A stretch of 64,000 nucleotides of DNA from Clostridium beijerinckii (GCF_036699995.1 NZ_CP144906.1:5337501-5401500), one strand, 5' to 3'; counted from the stretch's first letter, positions 1-8,718 are shown. Notes: generated from the sequence alone by a model not told the origin. Numbers and translations are program-made.

Positions 1-389
1 CACATTTGGTCATATTCAATTCTAGTTATACCAAATGACAGTTCATCAATATATTCACCTTGAAAATATTCATTTTCATTAAATATTCCTTCTAGAGTAA
101 AACCTAGATCTAAAAATGCAGTTAAGTCTATTTTTTCGAGAACTTTTATGTTAACCTTAAAAATATTCGAATCTTTAAATATTCCCTTTAATATAAGCGA
201 TAGTGTATCACTTAATAATTCATAATTATATTCTCTATAGAACTTAAGATTGACGTTGCATGTTTTGCTTCTGCCAGTTAATTCATCAGTACTGAATCTA
301 CCAATGATAATATCATCTATATCTCTTATTAGATATTCTGTTTTATTCGATCTATTTCCTTGTATCTTTACTTTCATGTTTGATTCCAT
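1..389 (-). CDS. GNAT-like acetyltransferase family protein, N-terminal part (truncated by window edge)
   Basis: Reading frame on the minus strand, open to the window edge with no stop. The ATG at 389 is preceded by AGAGGGG about 7 nt upstream. About 129 residues are visible. The segment FLDLGFTLEGIF followed by NEYFQGEYIDELSFGI resembles the C-terminal signature of RimJ/RimL-type GNAT acetyltransferases (LGF..EG......G.Y.D), which acetylate protein or small-molecule amines with acetyl-CoA. The early part (DDIIIGRFS, TCNVNLKFY) fits GNAT core strands. The acceptor cannot be guessed. Because the frame runs on past this motif, the full protein may carry a second domain outside the window. Family assignment is by motif only. 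Confidence 0.5.
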   Translation of the reverse strand, partial: MESNMKVKIQGNRSNKTEYLIRDIDDIIIGRFSTDELTGRSKTCNVNLKFYREYNYELLSDTLSLILKGIFKDSNIFKVNIKVLEKIDLTAFLDLGFTLEGIFNENEYFQGEYIDELSFGITRIEYDQM

Positions 390-689
390 ATAATTCCCCT
401 CTACAATCGTGAAAATCTGTCTTCTCGATTTTTAATCCATTATTTATTATTTTTAATTTCATTATTCAACATTCCTATATAATCATTCAACACTTATTTT
501 AATTTTCCTTTTTGCTGTAATCTTAGTTACTCTTATCAATTATATTTCTCTAAATTCTATATAAAAGATTATTACTAGTTACATATAGTGCCACCTCATA
601 ACCCTATACACTCTTCTTACACTAGCTAAAAATTGATAATCAGAAAAGCAATATAATTATACTCTAGTTTCATAAATAACCCTCTCATT

Positions 690-697
690 TAAAATAT
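690..697. repeat. 8-bp target site duplication, left copy (TAAAATAT)
   Basis: TAAAATAT directly abuts the left inverted repeat (GGTACTGTCAAA) of the insertion sequence. An identical copy follows the right inverted repeat at 2502-2509. IS6/IS26/IS240-type elements make 8-bp duplications. Confidence 0.85.
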
Positions 698-768
698 GGT
701 ACTGTCAAAGTTTTTTATCTAACTAAGGCAGCAACCCTTTAATTTTTCTTATTTTTTATATAAATAAC

Positions 769-797
769 TTGCCACCCCCAAAAAGTTAAGATATTTT
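769..797 (+). promoter_or_regulatory. transposase promoter
   Basis: TTGCCA (769-774), a 17-nt spacer and TATTTT (792-797), ending 50 bp before the transposase start. It lies inside the element, so the IS carries its own promoter. Confidence 0.5.
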
Positions 798-847
798 ATA
801 CTTGCAAAACAAAAACACTGAACTAAAAAAGGAGGCAAGCTATTACC

Positions 848-2281
848 ATGATTAATAAGTTTCTTCTTGAAACTGTAATTTATCTTATTGAAATTATAAA
901 GTATCTCATGACTTTGCTGGTTGGCAAAAACTTGCTTAAAAGCATTTCGGACGAACCTGTTAAGAAAGAATACCGAAAGCTTCAAGTAGATGATCAACCA
1001 ATCTTTGATGTTCCCGAAAAACTTAACTATAAGCTTCTAATAGCTGAATATGAGTTTAAGCACGGCAAAGAATTTGCTCCTGTGAAACCTCGCAAAAACA
1101 AAGCGTTAGCTCCTAAGGATGTTATCTGTCCTAAGTGTGGTGCTCCACATACCTATCTTTACGATAATAACGGAGGCCGAGGACAATATCTTTGCAAAGT
1201 CTGTGATACCACATTCAATCCTAAAAATTACTATCAGAAATCCATAGTGTTAAGATGTCCTCACTGCAGTAAAACACTTGAAAGAATCAAGGCGCGTAAG
1301 GATTTCTACGTTTATAAGTGTAAGAATGATAATTGCTCTTTTTACCAAAATAATCTTAAATCAATGACAAAATCTGAAAAACAAGATTTTAAGAAGAATC
1401 CTGGTAAGTTCAAAGTTAGATACATATTTAGAGATTTCACTTTTGACTTTAAGCCACTTTCTAAAGAAAGTCCGGTAAAATCAAAGGTTTCTCTTCCAAA
1501 CATTATGATTTCTTCTTACACCTTAGGACTCATTCTAACTTACTACGTTAACTACGGTTTATCTTCCAGAAAGACAGCTGCATTGCTTAAAGATATTCAT
1601 GATATTAAAATATCTCATCAAGCAATTTTAAACTATGTTAATGCCGTTTCAATTGTAGTTAAGCCATTTATAGATAACTACGATTATAAACTTTCTGACT
1701 CTTTCTGCGGCGATGAAACCTACATAAAAGTTAACGGTAAGTGGAACTATATTTTCTTCTTTTTTGATGCTGTTAAAAAGATTATTCTATCTTACAGAGT
1801 ATCACCACATAGAGATACCGAAACGGCTGTAAAAGCCATCGATGATGTTCTAAGTAAGTTAAAAGAAATACCTGAAGATCTTAATCTTATAACTGATGGT
1901 AACCCTATATATCTTCTTGCACAGCACTTCTTTGCAAGCCATAGTATAAAATTCGATGTTACTCAAGTTATAGGCTTAACCAATAAAGATGAAGTTTCAA
2001 AAGAATATAGGCCATTGAAGCAAATTATTGAACGTCTTAACCGAACCTTTAAAGGCAATTATAGAGCTACTACTGGCTTCGGAAGTCCTAACGGGTCGGT
2101 TGCATTTGTAACTATGTTTGTGGCATACTTTAACTTTCTAAGACCACATTCTGCCCTTGAAGGCAAAACTCCTGTAATCCTTGAAGAGTTAGAGTCAATG
2201 TCCAACATGCCTACTAGATGGTGCAAATTTATTGAACTATCTCAAGACTTTGTTCTAAATAACTGTACAATAACTGCCTAA
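848..2281 (+). CDS. DDE transposase with two N-terminal zinc ribbons (IS6/IS240-like)
   Basis: 477 residues; ATG preceded by GGAGGCAAGC. It should catalyse cut and strand transfer of the surrounding element. Two Cys4 zinc ribbons are visible: CPKC at 94-97 with CKVC at 116-119, and CPHC at 137-140 with two further Cys at 158 and 163. They are probably DNA-end binding modules. The catalytic core follows: D289 (GDETYIKVNGKW), D350 (LITDGNPIY) and E395 (IIERLNRTFK), an IS240/rve-type DDE arrangement, then YFNFLRPHSALEGKTP near the C-terminus, typical of this family. The frame is intact and all three acidic residues are present, so it may be active. It is about twice as long as a standard IS6 transposase because of the ribbon region. 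Confidence 0.85.
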   Translation: MINKFLLETVIYLIEIIKYLMTLLVGKNLLKSISDEPVKKEYRKLQVDDQPIFDVPEKLNYKLLIAEYEFKHGKEFAPVKPRKNKALAPKDVICPKCGAPHTYLYDNNGGRGQYLCKVCDTTFNPKNYYQKSIVLRCPHCSKTLERIKARKDFYVYKCKNDNCSFYQNNLKSMTKSEKQDFKKNPGKFKVRYIFRDFTFDFKPLSKESPVKSKVSLPNIMISSYTLGLILTYYVNYGLSSRKTAALLKDIHDIKISHQAILNYVNAVSIVVKPFIDNYDYKLSDSFCGDETYIKVNGKWNYIFFFFDAVKKIILSYRVSPHRDTETAVKAIDDVLSKLKEIPEDLNLITDGNPIYLLAQHFFASHSIKFDVTQVIGLTNKDEVSKEYRPLKQIIERLNRTFKGNYRATTGFGSPNGSVAFVTMFVAYFNFLRPHSALEGKTPVILEELESMSNMPTRWCKFIELSQDFVLNNCTITA

Positions 2282-2307
2282 TGATCTAAAGCAGTTGGTG
2301 AAACGCA

Positions 2308-2433
2308 CCCTTGACACGCCCACAAAGATAAATGGTAAAATATCTCAATAGGCGGGTCTATTAGTCATGTTCAAAATTATCATTCACCCGTCCTTAACTG
2401 CCTAAGACCATTTATCTTTAGGTGTGTCAAGGG
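2308..2433 (+). repeat. long imperfect hairpin downstream of transposase, inside the IS
   Basis: Left arm 2308-2336 begins CCCTTGACACGCCC and ends AAAGATAAATGGT. Right arm 2408-2433 reads back as CCCTTGACACACCT...AAAGATAAATGGT. The roughly 70-nt apical part has a second pairing (AGGCGGGT near 2351 with ACCCGTCCT near 2388). It begins 27 nt after the transposase stop. A stem this long with a structured loop is more than a usual terminator, and no U-run follows it. Confidence 0.75.
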
Positions 2434-2501
2434 CAACTAGCAAACATAATTTAACATTAAATGGTAGTTGGATTGATTTTTCATATATTTTTTACACTAC
2501 C

Positions 2502-2509
2502 TAAAATAT
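2502..2509. repeat. 8-bp target site duplication, right copy (TAAAATAT)
   Basis: Directly follows the right inverted repeat of the IS and is identical to 690-697. The rest of the stretch up to 2697 holds no gene I can support. Confidence 0.85.
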
Positions 2510-2698
2510 AATAAGAAATTATATATTTCATATTTTTATAGCACCATATATACTAATATTGTTTTTTTAGATTTAATCTTGATTGTGAACTTACATTATT
2601 CAGATATCAAATGCAAATTTACTATTGTAGCTATATGCTTAGACCTAATACATAAATTTTATCCACAAAAGTCGGATTTAGTACATACTTATACACAA

Positions 2699-2755
2699 AA
2701 CCCACAATATATTGTTGATATTTCTACATACCATACTAATATATTGCGGGTTCTA
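2699..2755 (-). terminator. terminator of the PTS operon
   Basis: Inverted repeat AACCCACAATATATT / AATATATTGCGGGTT separated by about 24 nt, about 60 nt after the IID stop. Read on the minus strand it is followed by TTTTGTGTAT. Confidence 0.6.
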
Positions 2756-2816
2756 TTTTTAAGGAAGTTTACTACATTATCTAATTTAACCGTTTATTTA
2801 TTTAATATTTATATAT

Positions 2817-3638
2817 CTACTGTAATATTCCACAAGCTACGCCCAAAATACCTACTGCAAATAATCCAAGGATTATTATTAATGGATTCACGTTCTTCTT
2901 TAATAGATACATACATAAAAATGTTAGTAAAAGTGGAACTAATCCTGGCATTAAGCTGTCTAGTACACTTTGAATAGTTGTAACTACTTCTTTTCCATCA
3001 GCTTGTGTATATTTAGAGAGAACAAAAGGTATATTAACAGTTGTCCATTTTGAAACAAGACCACCTATAACAAGTAATCCAAGTACTGAAGCACCTTCTG
3101 TAAGATATCTAAGTTTATTTCCTCCCATATCAGCAACTAATTGGGTTCCTTTTTCATATCCATAGAACATTCCATACCAGTTTGTTGCAAGTCTTATTGC
3201 ATTGAATCCTATGAAGAAAATTAATGGTCCAATTATACTTCCTGTAAGTGCAAGTCCTGCCCCTAATGCTGCAAGAACAGGTCTTAGTGTTCCCCAGAAT
3301 ATTGGGTCTCCAACTCCGGCAAGTGGTCCCATAAGACCAATCTTAACACCACTTATTGATCCCTCATCTATATCTGCCCCATTTGCCTTTTGTTCTTCCA
3401 TGGCTGCTGTTATTCCCATAATTGGCGTTGCCATAAATGGTTGTGTATTAAAGAATTCTAAATGTCTTTTAAGTGCTGCACTTAATTCGTCACCTTTATA
3501 TAATTTCTTCAAAGCTGGAATTAATGTAACACAAAAACCTATTGCTTGCATTCTTTCAAAATTAAATGATCCCAATAAAAAATTTGAACGGATAAACATT
3601 TTTACTATATCACTTTTATTTAATTTCTTTTCACTCAT
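2817..3638 (-). CDS. PTS mannose/fructose/sorbose family transporter subunit IID
   Basis: 273 residues, the normal length for mannose-family EIID. Together with IIC it forms the membrane channel that brings in a hexose while IIB phosphorylates it. MFIRSNFLLGSFNFERMQAIGF near the N-terminus, MGPLAGVGDPIFWGTLRPV in the middle and hydrophobic segments at the C-terminus are EIID hallmarks. The ATG at 3638 has AGAAAGGAGATAAAATA in front. Last gene of the IIA-IIB-IIC-IID set, 21 bp after IIC, followed by a terminator. Sugar specificity (mannose, glucose, fructose, sorbose or an amino sugar) cannot be told from sequence alone. Confidence 0.93.
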   Translation of the reverse strand: MSEKKLNKSDIVKMFIRSNFLLGSFNFERMQAIGFCVTLIPALKKLYKGDELSAALKRHLEFFNTQPFMATPIMGITAAMEEQKANGADIDEGSISGVKIGLMGPLAGVGDPIFWGTLRPVLAALGAGLALTGSIIGPLIFFIGFNAIRLATNWYGMFYGYEKGTQLVADMGGNKLRYLTEGASVLGLLVIGGLVSKWTTVNIPFVLSKYTQADGKEVVTTIQSVLDSLMPGLVPLLLTFLCMYLLKKNVNPLIIILGLFAVGILGVACGILQ

Positions 3639-3659
3639 TATTTTATCTCCTTTCTGTAA

Positions 3660-4451
3660 TTACATTAAGTCTGAATCATCAATGTCATCAATACTTCCTG
3701 TTCCAGCTACTGCTACTTTACCTTCGTTAGCTATTGATTTGATATGGAATATTGCTGCAATAACACCTACAGCACCAAAACCAATCAAATTGAAATTTGT
3801 AAATGCCGCTAGTAGGAATCCGATAAAGAAGAATGGTAGTAATGATTTACTATTCATCATATTCATTACCATTGCGTACCCAACAACTACTATAAATCCA
3901 CCTGAAACTTGAAGTCCTCTTGTAATAACTTGTGGTATAGCTGCAAGTGCCGCATTTACTGCATCTGTTCCTGCAAGTACTCCTACTATAGCTGCTGGAA
4001 TAGCCACACGTATTGCTTGAAGTGATAAACCTAGTATATGGCACATTTCTATTCCTCTTGTGTTACCCTTTTCAGCATATTTATCAGCTAAGTGTTGGAA
4101 AAATACCGTTATTGTTCTTACGAAAATAGTAAGAACTTGTCCTGCTGCTGCTATTGGAACCGCAACTGCTATACCTGCTCCAATTGATTGTTTACCAATT
4201 ATAACAAGTATTGCTGAAATTACACTTGCAAGAGCCGCATCTGGCGCCATAGCCGCACCAACATTCATCCATCCTAATGCTAACATTTCAAGTGTTCCAC
4301 CTAGTATAATTCCTGTTTTAATATCCCCTAGTACAAGTCCAACCAATGTACATGCAATTATTGGTCTATGAAATTGTGCCTCATCAAGTACACTTGCCAT
4401 ACCAGTAATTGCTGCAACTATCACTAATAAAATTAATTGTAAAGTGCTCAT
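3660..4451 (-). CDS. PTS mannose/fructose/sorbose family transporter subunit IIC
   Basis: 263 residues of almost continuous hydrophobic segments. EIIC of the mannose family: the N-terminus (LLVIVAAITGMASVLDEAQFHRPIIACTLVGLVLGD) and GGTLEMLALGWMNVGAAMAPDAALAS are conserved signatures around the substrate path. It forms the translocation unit with IID. RBS GAAAGAGGGGAATT before the ATG. It lies 149 bp after IIB and 21 bp before IID; the larger gap to IIB contains no visible gene or strong terminator, so the four genes are probably one transcript. Confidence 0.93.
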   Translation of the reverse strand: MSTLQLILLVIVAAITGMASVLDEAQFHRPIIACTLVGLVLGDIKTGIILGGTLEMLALGWMNVGAAMAPDAALASVISAILVIIGKQSIGAGIAVAVPIAAAGQVLTIFVRTITVFFQHLADKYAEKGNTRGIEMCHILGLSLQAIRVAIPAAIVGVLAGTDAVNAALAAIPQVITRGLQVSGGFIVVVGYAMVMNMMNSKSLLPFFFIGFLLAAFTNFNLIGFGAVGVIAAIFHIKSIANEGKVAVAGTGSIDDIDDSDLM

Positions 4452-4600
4452 TTGTAAATTCCCCTCTTTCTTTTAATTTATATATAAAAACTTTTTTAAA
4501 TTTTATATATCTAATCTTTTAACAGGATTTATTATTCCTTCTATCAAAATCTAAGAGTTTTTAAAGGACCTTATCTTTGGTTGTTAGATAAAATCTATAT

Positions 4601-5092
4601 CTATATAAGTTGTAATTCTTTAAATTTATCCATCAAATTTACTTTAGGATCTTTTGCTAGTTTCCTTACTTCTAATTCGATGCCTTTTTCATTAAGCTTT
4701 TTAAACGCCTCAATATCAACATCATTCATGCACAATGCATTTGTAACCTGTTTATCTCCAGCCTTGTAACACATTCCTCCAACGTTTACAGATTTAATAG
4801 GTACTCCACCTTCAACCATTCTTAATACATCTGTAGGGTTTGTAAATAAGAATAAAGTTTTAAAACTGTCAAATTTAGGATTATTATATGCTTCAATTGC
4901 CTTTGCTATTGGAAGCACATATGCTTTTATCCCTGGAGGAGCTACTTGAATTACTAATTGTTTTCTTAAGTCATCTGCTGCAACTTCATCACTGCAGGCA
5001 AATATTCTATTGCATCCACTATACTTTGTCCAAACTGTTGCAACTTGTCCATGTATTAATCTGTCATCTATTCTTACAAAACTAATTTCCAT
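4601..5092 (-). CDS. PTS mannose/fructose/sorbose family subunit IIB
   Basis: 163 residues, cytoplasmic phosphocarrier of the mannose family. It takes phosphate from IIA and passes it to the sugar at IIC/IID. ISFVRIDDRLIHGQVATVW at the start carries the conserved phosphorylated histidine (H14, DDRLIHGQV), and the GGVPIKSVNVGGM segment is also typical. RBS AGGTGAGATATAAAG before ATG 5092. It stands between IIA and IIC as in levDEFG-type operons, and shares their sigma-54 promoter by position. Confidence 0.93.
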   Translation of the reverse strand: MEISFVRIDDRLIHGQVATVWTKYSGCNRIFACSDEVAADDLRKQLVIQVAPPGIKAYVLPIAKAIEAYNNPKFDSFKTLFLFTNPTDVLRMVEGGVPIKSVNVGGMCYKAGDKQVTNALCMNDVDIEAFKKLNEKGIELEVRKLAKDPKVNLMDKFKELQLI

Positions 5093-5166
5093 CTTTATAT
5101 CTCACCTTTCAAATTTCATATTATAATTAAATTCATGTAATTCTTATACTAACTAATCATAGGTTG

Positions 5167-5589
5167 CTATATTATCTCATCATCTAAATCCTCTTCAATA
5201 TTTTTAGATAAAATTCTTATAGCCTCCTTTCCGGAATTTTCTGCAATTGATAAAAGTTCTGACACACTTGAAAAATCTCTACTTCCTAGAACCTCTAATA
5301 TCATTGGGAGATTAACACCTGTCACAATTTCCATATTCTCATGTTTCATTGCAATTATGCTCGCTGCATTAAATGGACTTCCTCCAAAAAGGTCTACCAT
5401 GAACAATACGCCATCTGTTGAATTCATTTTTTCTATAAGTGAATTGTATTTTTCAACTAGAGCATCTATACCCTCGCCTGGCTGAAAAGTAACACTTCCC
5501 ACATTTTCTTGGACTCCAAAAATCATTTCAGCTGATTTAAGGATTTCTTCCGAGAATATACCATGAGTACCTACGATTACTGCTATCAT
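5167..5589 (-). CDS. PTS mannose/fructose/sorbose family subunit IIA
   Basis: 140 residues from the ATG at 5589, chosen over an upstream in-frame start at 5652 because the family begins MIAVIVGTHG and AGGAAAGGATG lies just before it; the longer frame also runs through the sigma-54 promoter. H9 (VGTHG) is the HPr-phosphorylated histidine, and LFMVDLFGGSPFNAA is the second conserved block. A single-domain IIA separate from IIB, as in levD/levE. First gene of the PTS operon, about 50 nt after the sigma-54 promoter. The acidic C-terminus (EEDLDDEII) is a local extension. Confidence 0.92.
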   Translation of the reverse strand: MIAVIVGTHGIFSEEILKSAEMIFGVQENVGSVTFQPGEGIDALVEKYNSLIEKMNSTDGVLFMVDLFGGSPFNAASIIAMKHENMEIVTGVNLPMILEVLGSRDFSSVSELLSIAENSGKEAIRILSKNIEEDLDDEII

Positions 5590-5640
5590 TATTTCATCAT
5601 CCTTTCCTGCTACAAATATTATTTCTATACCAATATACTT

Positions 5641-5656
5641 AGCAATTCCCATGCCA
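5641..5656 (-). promoter_or_regulatory. sigma-54 (-24/-12) promoter of the PTS operon
   Basis: On the minus strand TGGCAT-GGGAA-TTGCT: GG and GC elements separated by exactly 10 nt, one base from the TGGCAC-N5-TTGCW consensus. It lies about 50 nt upstream of the IIA start and next to a gene for a GAFTGA-containing activator, the levR/levDEFG arrangement. Confidence 0.85.
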
Positions 5657-5662
5657 AAAAAA

Positions 5663-5780
5663 GTGTGTCAACAAATACTTTTCTCCAAACATGAATTCTA
5701 AACGCATACAATGCGGATAAGTTTTCACCTTGACACTCTAAAGTATTATTTGACACACTTTTAATTGTATTTTGACACAT
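5663..5780 (-). promoter_or_regulatory. upstream activating sites, TGTGTCAA boxes for the LevR-type activator
   Basis: On the minus strand three same-direction boxes: ATGTGTCAAA (5771-5780), AGTGTGTCAAAT (5749-5760) and AGTGTCAAGG (near 5729-5739), starting 22 and 20 bp apart (two helical turns). A fourth copy in opposite orientation (TTGACACAC, 5663-5671) sits beside the -24 element. Position and phasing fit enhancer binding sites of a sigma-54 activator; which protein binds is inferred from the adjacent gene. Confidence 0.6.
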
Positions 5781-5803
5781 TATTTTTCTTATATAAATTA
5801 AAT

Positions 5804-8602
5804 TTAACACACATCTATAACATCAATCATATAGTATAGCTCATCATCCGTCAGCTCTATTGATAAAGCTTCTTTAAATATTAAATTTGCTCTTCTTAAC
5901 ACTTCCAGATATCTTGGATTTAATTCTGAATCAGATGAATCATATACCAGTCCATTATTTAAAAGCATCCTTTCTAATGCACATGCAACATGAAACATAA
6001 TTCTTAGTTTAGTTGGATTCTCATAATGTACATTCAAAGATTTTTCAATAGATTTTATAAAATCATCTAATAAAGAATATATCTTTTCAGGATTAAGAAA
6101 GGTTAAAATCTCTGTTAAAGTTTGCTTACAAAGATTTTTTAAAACAATCTGATTTTCTCCTTTTATAACCGGATTAATATCCTTTCCTTCAATTATATTT
6201 CTCAAAATATTTTCTCCAGATCCATCAATTAGTTCTTCAATCGATATAAAGGGAATTCCCATATTAGGATTTGCTATTCCCACAAGTGCTAAAATTTTAT
6301 TTTTTCGCGAAATCTGTTTTATTGACTCATTTAGATTATTTAATCCTACTGGGATTATTCTAATATTATCGTTAATTGAGATATTCTTTGCTACAGCTTC
6401 AACTAATTCCTTGAGTTTAATTGCAGCGCCCTTACCTGTTGAGCAAATTGTAATTATAGCATTATCTTCTCCAGTTTTACCTTCTGTCATCATATTATTT
6501 GTATATCCTCTAAAATCAGTAATTAAATATGAATATACTGAATTTAGATCGGCATCAAAAATTGAGCATTTTCTGACTGCTTCTAGTACTAGAGCCGTTG
6601 ATACCATATCAATACTCTTAATATTTATCTTGGTCTTTTTCGTTATAGTTTCCCCAAAACTATTTAAAGATCCCATATCTACTAAAAGTAGTACTCCTTT
6701 TCCTTCATCTACTTGCTTAACTTTTTCAATAACACTATCTATAATATCCGAAGGTTTTCTCTCAAGCGGCATGTCAACTGCTGCGATATTCTCTGCATCA
6801 AAAAGTTTTTTGGCCACAGCAACCATGCTTGTAGCAGTGCTTGTACCATGAGATGCAACTACTATTCCAACTCTTTCTTGATGAGATAATTCTTGTATTG
6901 AGCTTAGAAGTAAAGCTAAATATTCTATTTCAACTTCTGGAATTATTAAGTTATATCTATCCTCTATTAACTTATGAATCTCTTTAGCTACCCCGTATTC
7001 TTTACTATTAGATGATAATGTTAACTCAATATTTGTTGAAAATGATACTGTGTTTTTCTTTATACGATTAAATAACGCACTAAAATGTAGGCTTATAGCA
7101 TATATAAATCTATCACTTAACTTTCTGCTCAATCTATTTTCAGCTAACATTTTTATTTCTTCAGCAAAATCAACAATATCTTTATCAACAATTTTTAATA
7201 AACCTTCTCTACGATACGCATCATTCTTGAATCTCGCGTAAAATTGCTTTAAATGAACATTTATATCTGTTGTTATATAATTTTTAATATCTTGATCGCT
7301 CATGCCTTCTTCTTGTAAAACAAACGCCTTATCCTCTATTATATTGTAAATATTAAATGGTGGCTCATAAGCATCAGTCTCTAAAAAAGTTTTGTTACCA
7401 TCAGGTTTAACCACCAATGTGCTAGGAACCCTTCCCCAAAAATTGGAGTCGTCTTTTATTTTACTTTCAAAATTAAGTATTCCATTTCTTATGCTTTCTG
7501 GGAGTAAATCTAAATTTATCTCAATACATTTATCTGTATTCATGCAATTCAGAAATCCTGTGGCACAAACTAGCTGTATATTTGACTTTAATTGGCCTAC
7601 ATTTCCATATGTTGTACTTCCAATTAATGCTTTTATCGATTCCGATGAAATTTTAATAGTCTTATTTACCCTTTGAGCTTCCTTAGAAAGTAAATAATGT
7701 ATGAGTTCTAATTTATCTTGTAAAGATCTCTCTTCAAAGTTCGGAATAACTATAGTTATAGGAATTCTTCTAATAAAAGTATTTAATAATGTAGAATTAG
7801 GATCTTCTGTTGTTGCACCTATTAACAATACATTAGCTTTGCGCTGTCTATCTGTTTCTCCAAGCTTATTATAGGTTCCTGTATCCATGAAATAGAAAAT
7901 CATTTCTTGCCCTTCTGGCGGTAATCTATGTATCTCATCTAAGAATAGTATTCCTCCATCAGCCTTTTCAACGATTCCCTCTTTTTCCTTATCAGCTCCT
8001 GTAAAAGCACCCTTAATATGTCCAAAAATATACGATAAAAGTAATTGTGGATTATTAGCATAATCCGCACAATTGAAAACAACAAAAGGCGCATCTTCAG
8101 GTAATTTTTTTATATATTTTGAATACTGGTACATTATATTAACAAATAAGCTTTTCCCAACTCCTGTACTTCCAATTATCAAAGTGTGAAGCCCATTAGG
8201 CGGGTATAACAGGGCTGCCTTTGCTTGTTCGATTTGATTTTTTAGGCTAGTATTAGCTCCAATTAAATAGTTAAAAGGAGATTGTTCTTCATTTCTTACC
8301 ACTTCTTCACTTGAGGCAAATTCCATTATATCTGATATCTCTTCCAAGTCGTCTGGTAACTTTACAGATAATATTTCCTCAAAACTTTTTCTATCGAAAT
8401 AAAGAACGGGTCTATTTTTAATCTTAATGATTTTCGAATCTCTGCAAAGTGCATTAAGTTCTCTCGACACATTACTTCTTAATATTTCAAGATGTTCTCC
8501 TATTTCCTGTGCACTAAATCCTTTAACTTCTAAGAGCTTATCCTTTGTAAATTTTTTCGAGTTATTTTCGATATAATTGTAAATCCTATCAATACGCTTC
8601 AT
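5804..8602 (-). CDS. levR: LevR-type sigma-54-dependent PTS activator (HTH, AAA+, PRDs, EIIA-like, EIIB-like)
   Basis: About 932 residues from ATG 8602 (RBS GAAGGTGA, 6 nt); an in-frame GTG at 8611 lies inside that RBS. Order: winged-helix HTH (about 1-70); AAA+ domain with Walker A GSTGVGKS (about 145), the sigma-54 contact loop GAFTGA (about 200) and ILFLDEIH (about 220); PRD with YAISLHFSALFNR; EIIA(Man)-like domain with VVASHGTSTATS and LLVDMGSLNSFGE; EIIB-like segment (ITICSTGKGAA); C-terminal PRD (IMFHVACALERM). LevR proteins activate mannose-class PTS operons and are tuned by HPr- and EIIB-dependent phosphorylation of PRD histidines. It lies upstream of its presumed target in the same direction; the TGTGTCAA boxes lie between. 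Confidence 0.9.
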   Translation of the reverse strand: MKRIDRIYNYIENNSKKFTKDKLLEVKGFSAQEIGEHLEILRSNVSRELNALCRDSKIIKIKNRPVLYFDRKSFEEILSVKLPDDLEEISDIMEFASSEEVVRNEEQSPFNYLIGANTSLKNQIEQAKAALLYPPNGLHTLIIGSTGVGKSLFVNIMYQYSKYIKKLPEDAPFVVFNCADYANNPQLLLSYIFGHIKGAFTGADKEKEGIVEKADGGILFLDEIHRLPPEGQEMIFYFMDTGTYNKLGETDRQRKANVLLIGATTEDPNSTLLNTFIRRIPITIVIPNFEERSLQDKLELIHYLLSKEAQRVNKTIKISSESIKALIGSTTYGNVGQLKSNIQLVCATGFLNCMNTDKCIEINLDLLPESIRNGILNFESKIKDDSNFWGRVPSTLVVKPDGNKTFLETDAYEPPFNIYNIIEDKAFVLQEEGMSDQDIKNYITTDINVHLKQFYARFKNDAYRREGLLKIVDKDIVDFAEEIKMLAENRLSRKLSDRFIYAISLHFSALFNRIKKNTVSFSTNIELTLSSNSKEYGVAKEIHKLIEDRYNLIIPEVEIEYLALLLSSIQELSHQERVGIVVASHGTSTATSMVAVAKKLFDAENIAAVDMPLERKPSDIIDSVIEKVKQVDEGKGVLLLVDMGSLNSFGETITKKTKINIKSIDMVSTALVLEAVRKCSIFDADLNSVYSYLITDFRGYTNNMMTEGKTGEDNAIITICSTGKGAAIKLKELVEAVAKNISINDNIRIIPVGLNNLNESIKQISRKNKILALVGIANPNMGIPFISIEELIDGSGENILRNIIEGKDINPVIKGENQIVLKNLCKQTLTEILTFLNPEKIYSLLDDFIKSIEKSLNVHYENPTKLRIMFHVACALERMLLNNGLVYDSSDSELNPRYLEVLRRANLIFKEALSIELTDDELYYMIDVIDVC

Positions 8603-8642
8603 GATGCTCACCTTCTTTTAGATTTGTCTATAATTAATAAAA

Positions 8643-8718
8643 AACTAACTCTTTCAAGTAAATATATAGTATCCTTTTACTAAAAAAAATACAATATACT
8701 TCACCAAAAGAGTCAGTT
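8643..8718 (-). terminator. terminator of tcdA
   Basis: Read on the minus strand, AACTGACTCTTT pairs across a long, partly paired loop with AAAGAGTTAGTT, followed by TTTTTATTAA. It lies 64 bp after the tcdA stop and 40 bp before levR. Confidence 0.6.

Larger units (their letters stand above)
698..2501 (+). mobile_element. complete IS6/IS240-like insertion sequence, 1804 bp
   Basis: The element starts GGTACTGTCAAAG at 698 and its right end, read on the opposite strand from 2501, starts GGTAGTGTAAAAA. The two ends agree at 10 of the first 12 positions. Identical 8-bp direct repeats flank it. Inside are a promoter, one intact transposase gene (848-2281) and about 220 bp of non-coding DNA containing a long hairpin. 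It lies between genes, and no interrupted reading frame is visible on either side. Intact ends, intact gene and perfect target duplication suggest a recent insertion. The IS6-like family is inferred from transposase motifs, the 8-bp duplication and the GGT..TGT end; 1.8 kb is long for classical IS6 members (about 0.8 kb). Confidence 0.85.

Noticed and set aside
2579..2977. Plus-strand open frame of 132 codons
   Set aside because: It overlaps the terminator and 3' end of the IID gene on the other strand, has no RBS and no recognisable protein features.
3202..4371. Plus-strand frames opposite the PTS IIC/IID genes
   Set aside because: Antisense shadows of well-supported membrane-protein genes; low-complexity Pro/Ser/Ala composition.
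5625..5810. Small minus-strand frame between IIA and levR
   Set aside because: It covers the sigma-54 promoter and activator boxes, has no RBS and no family features.
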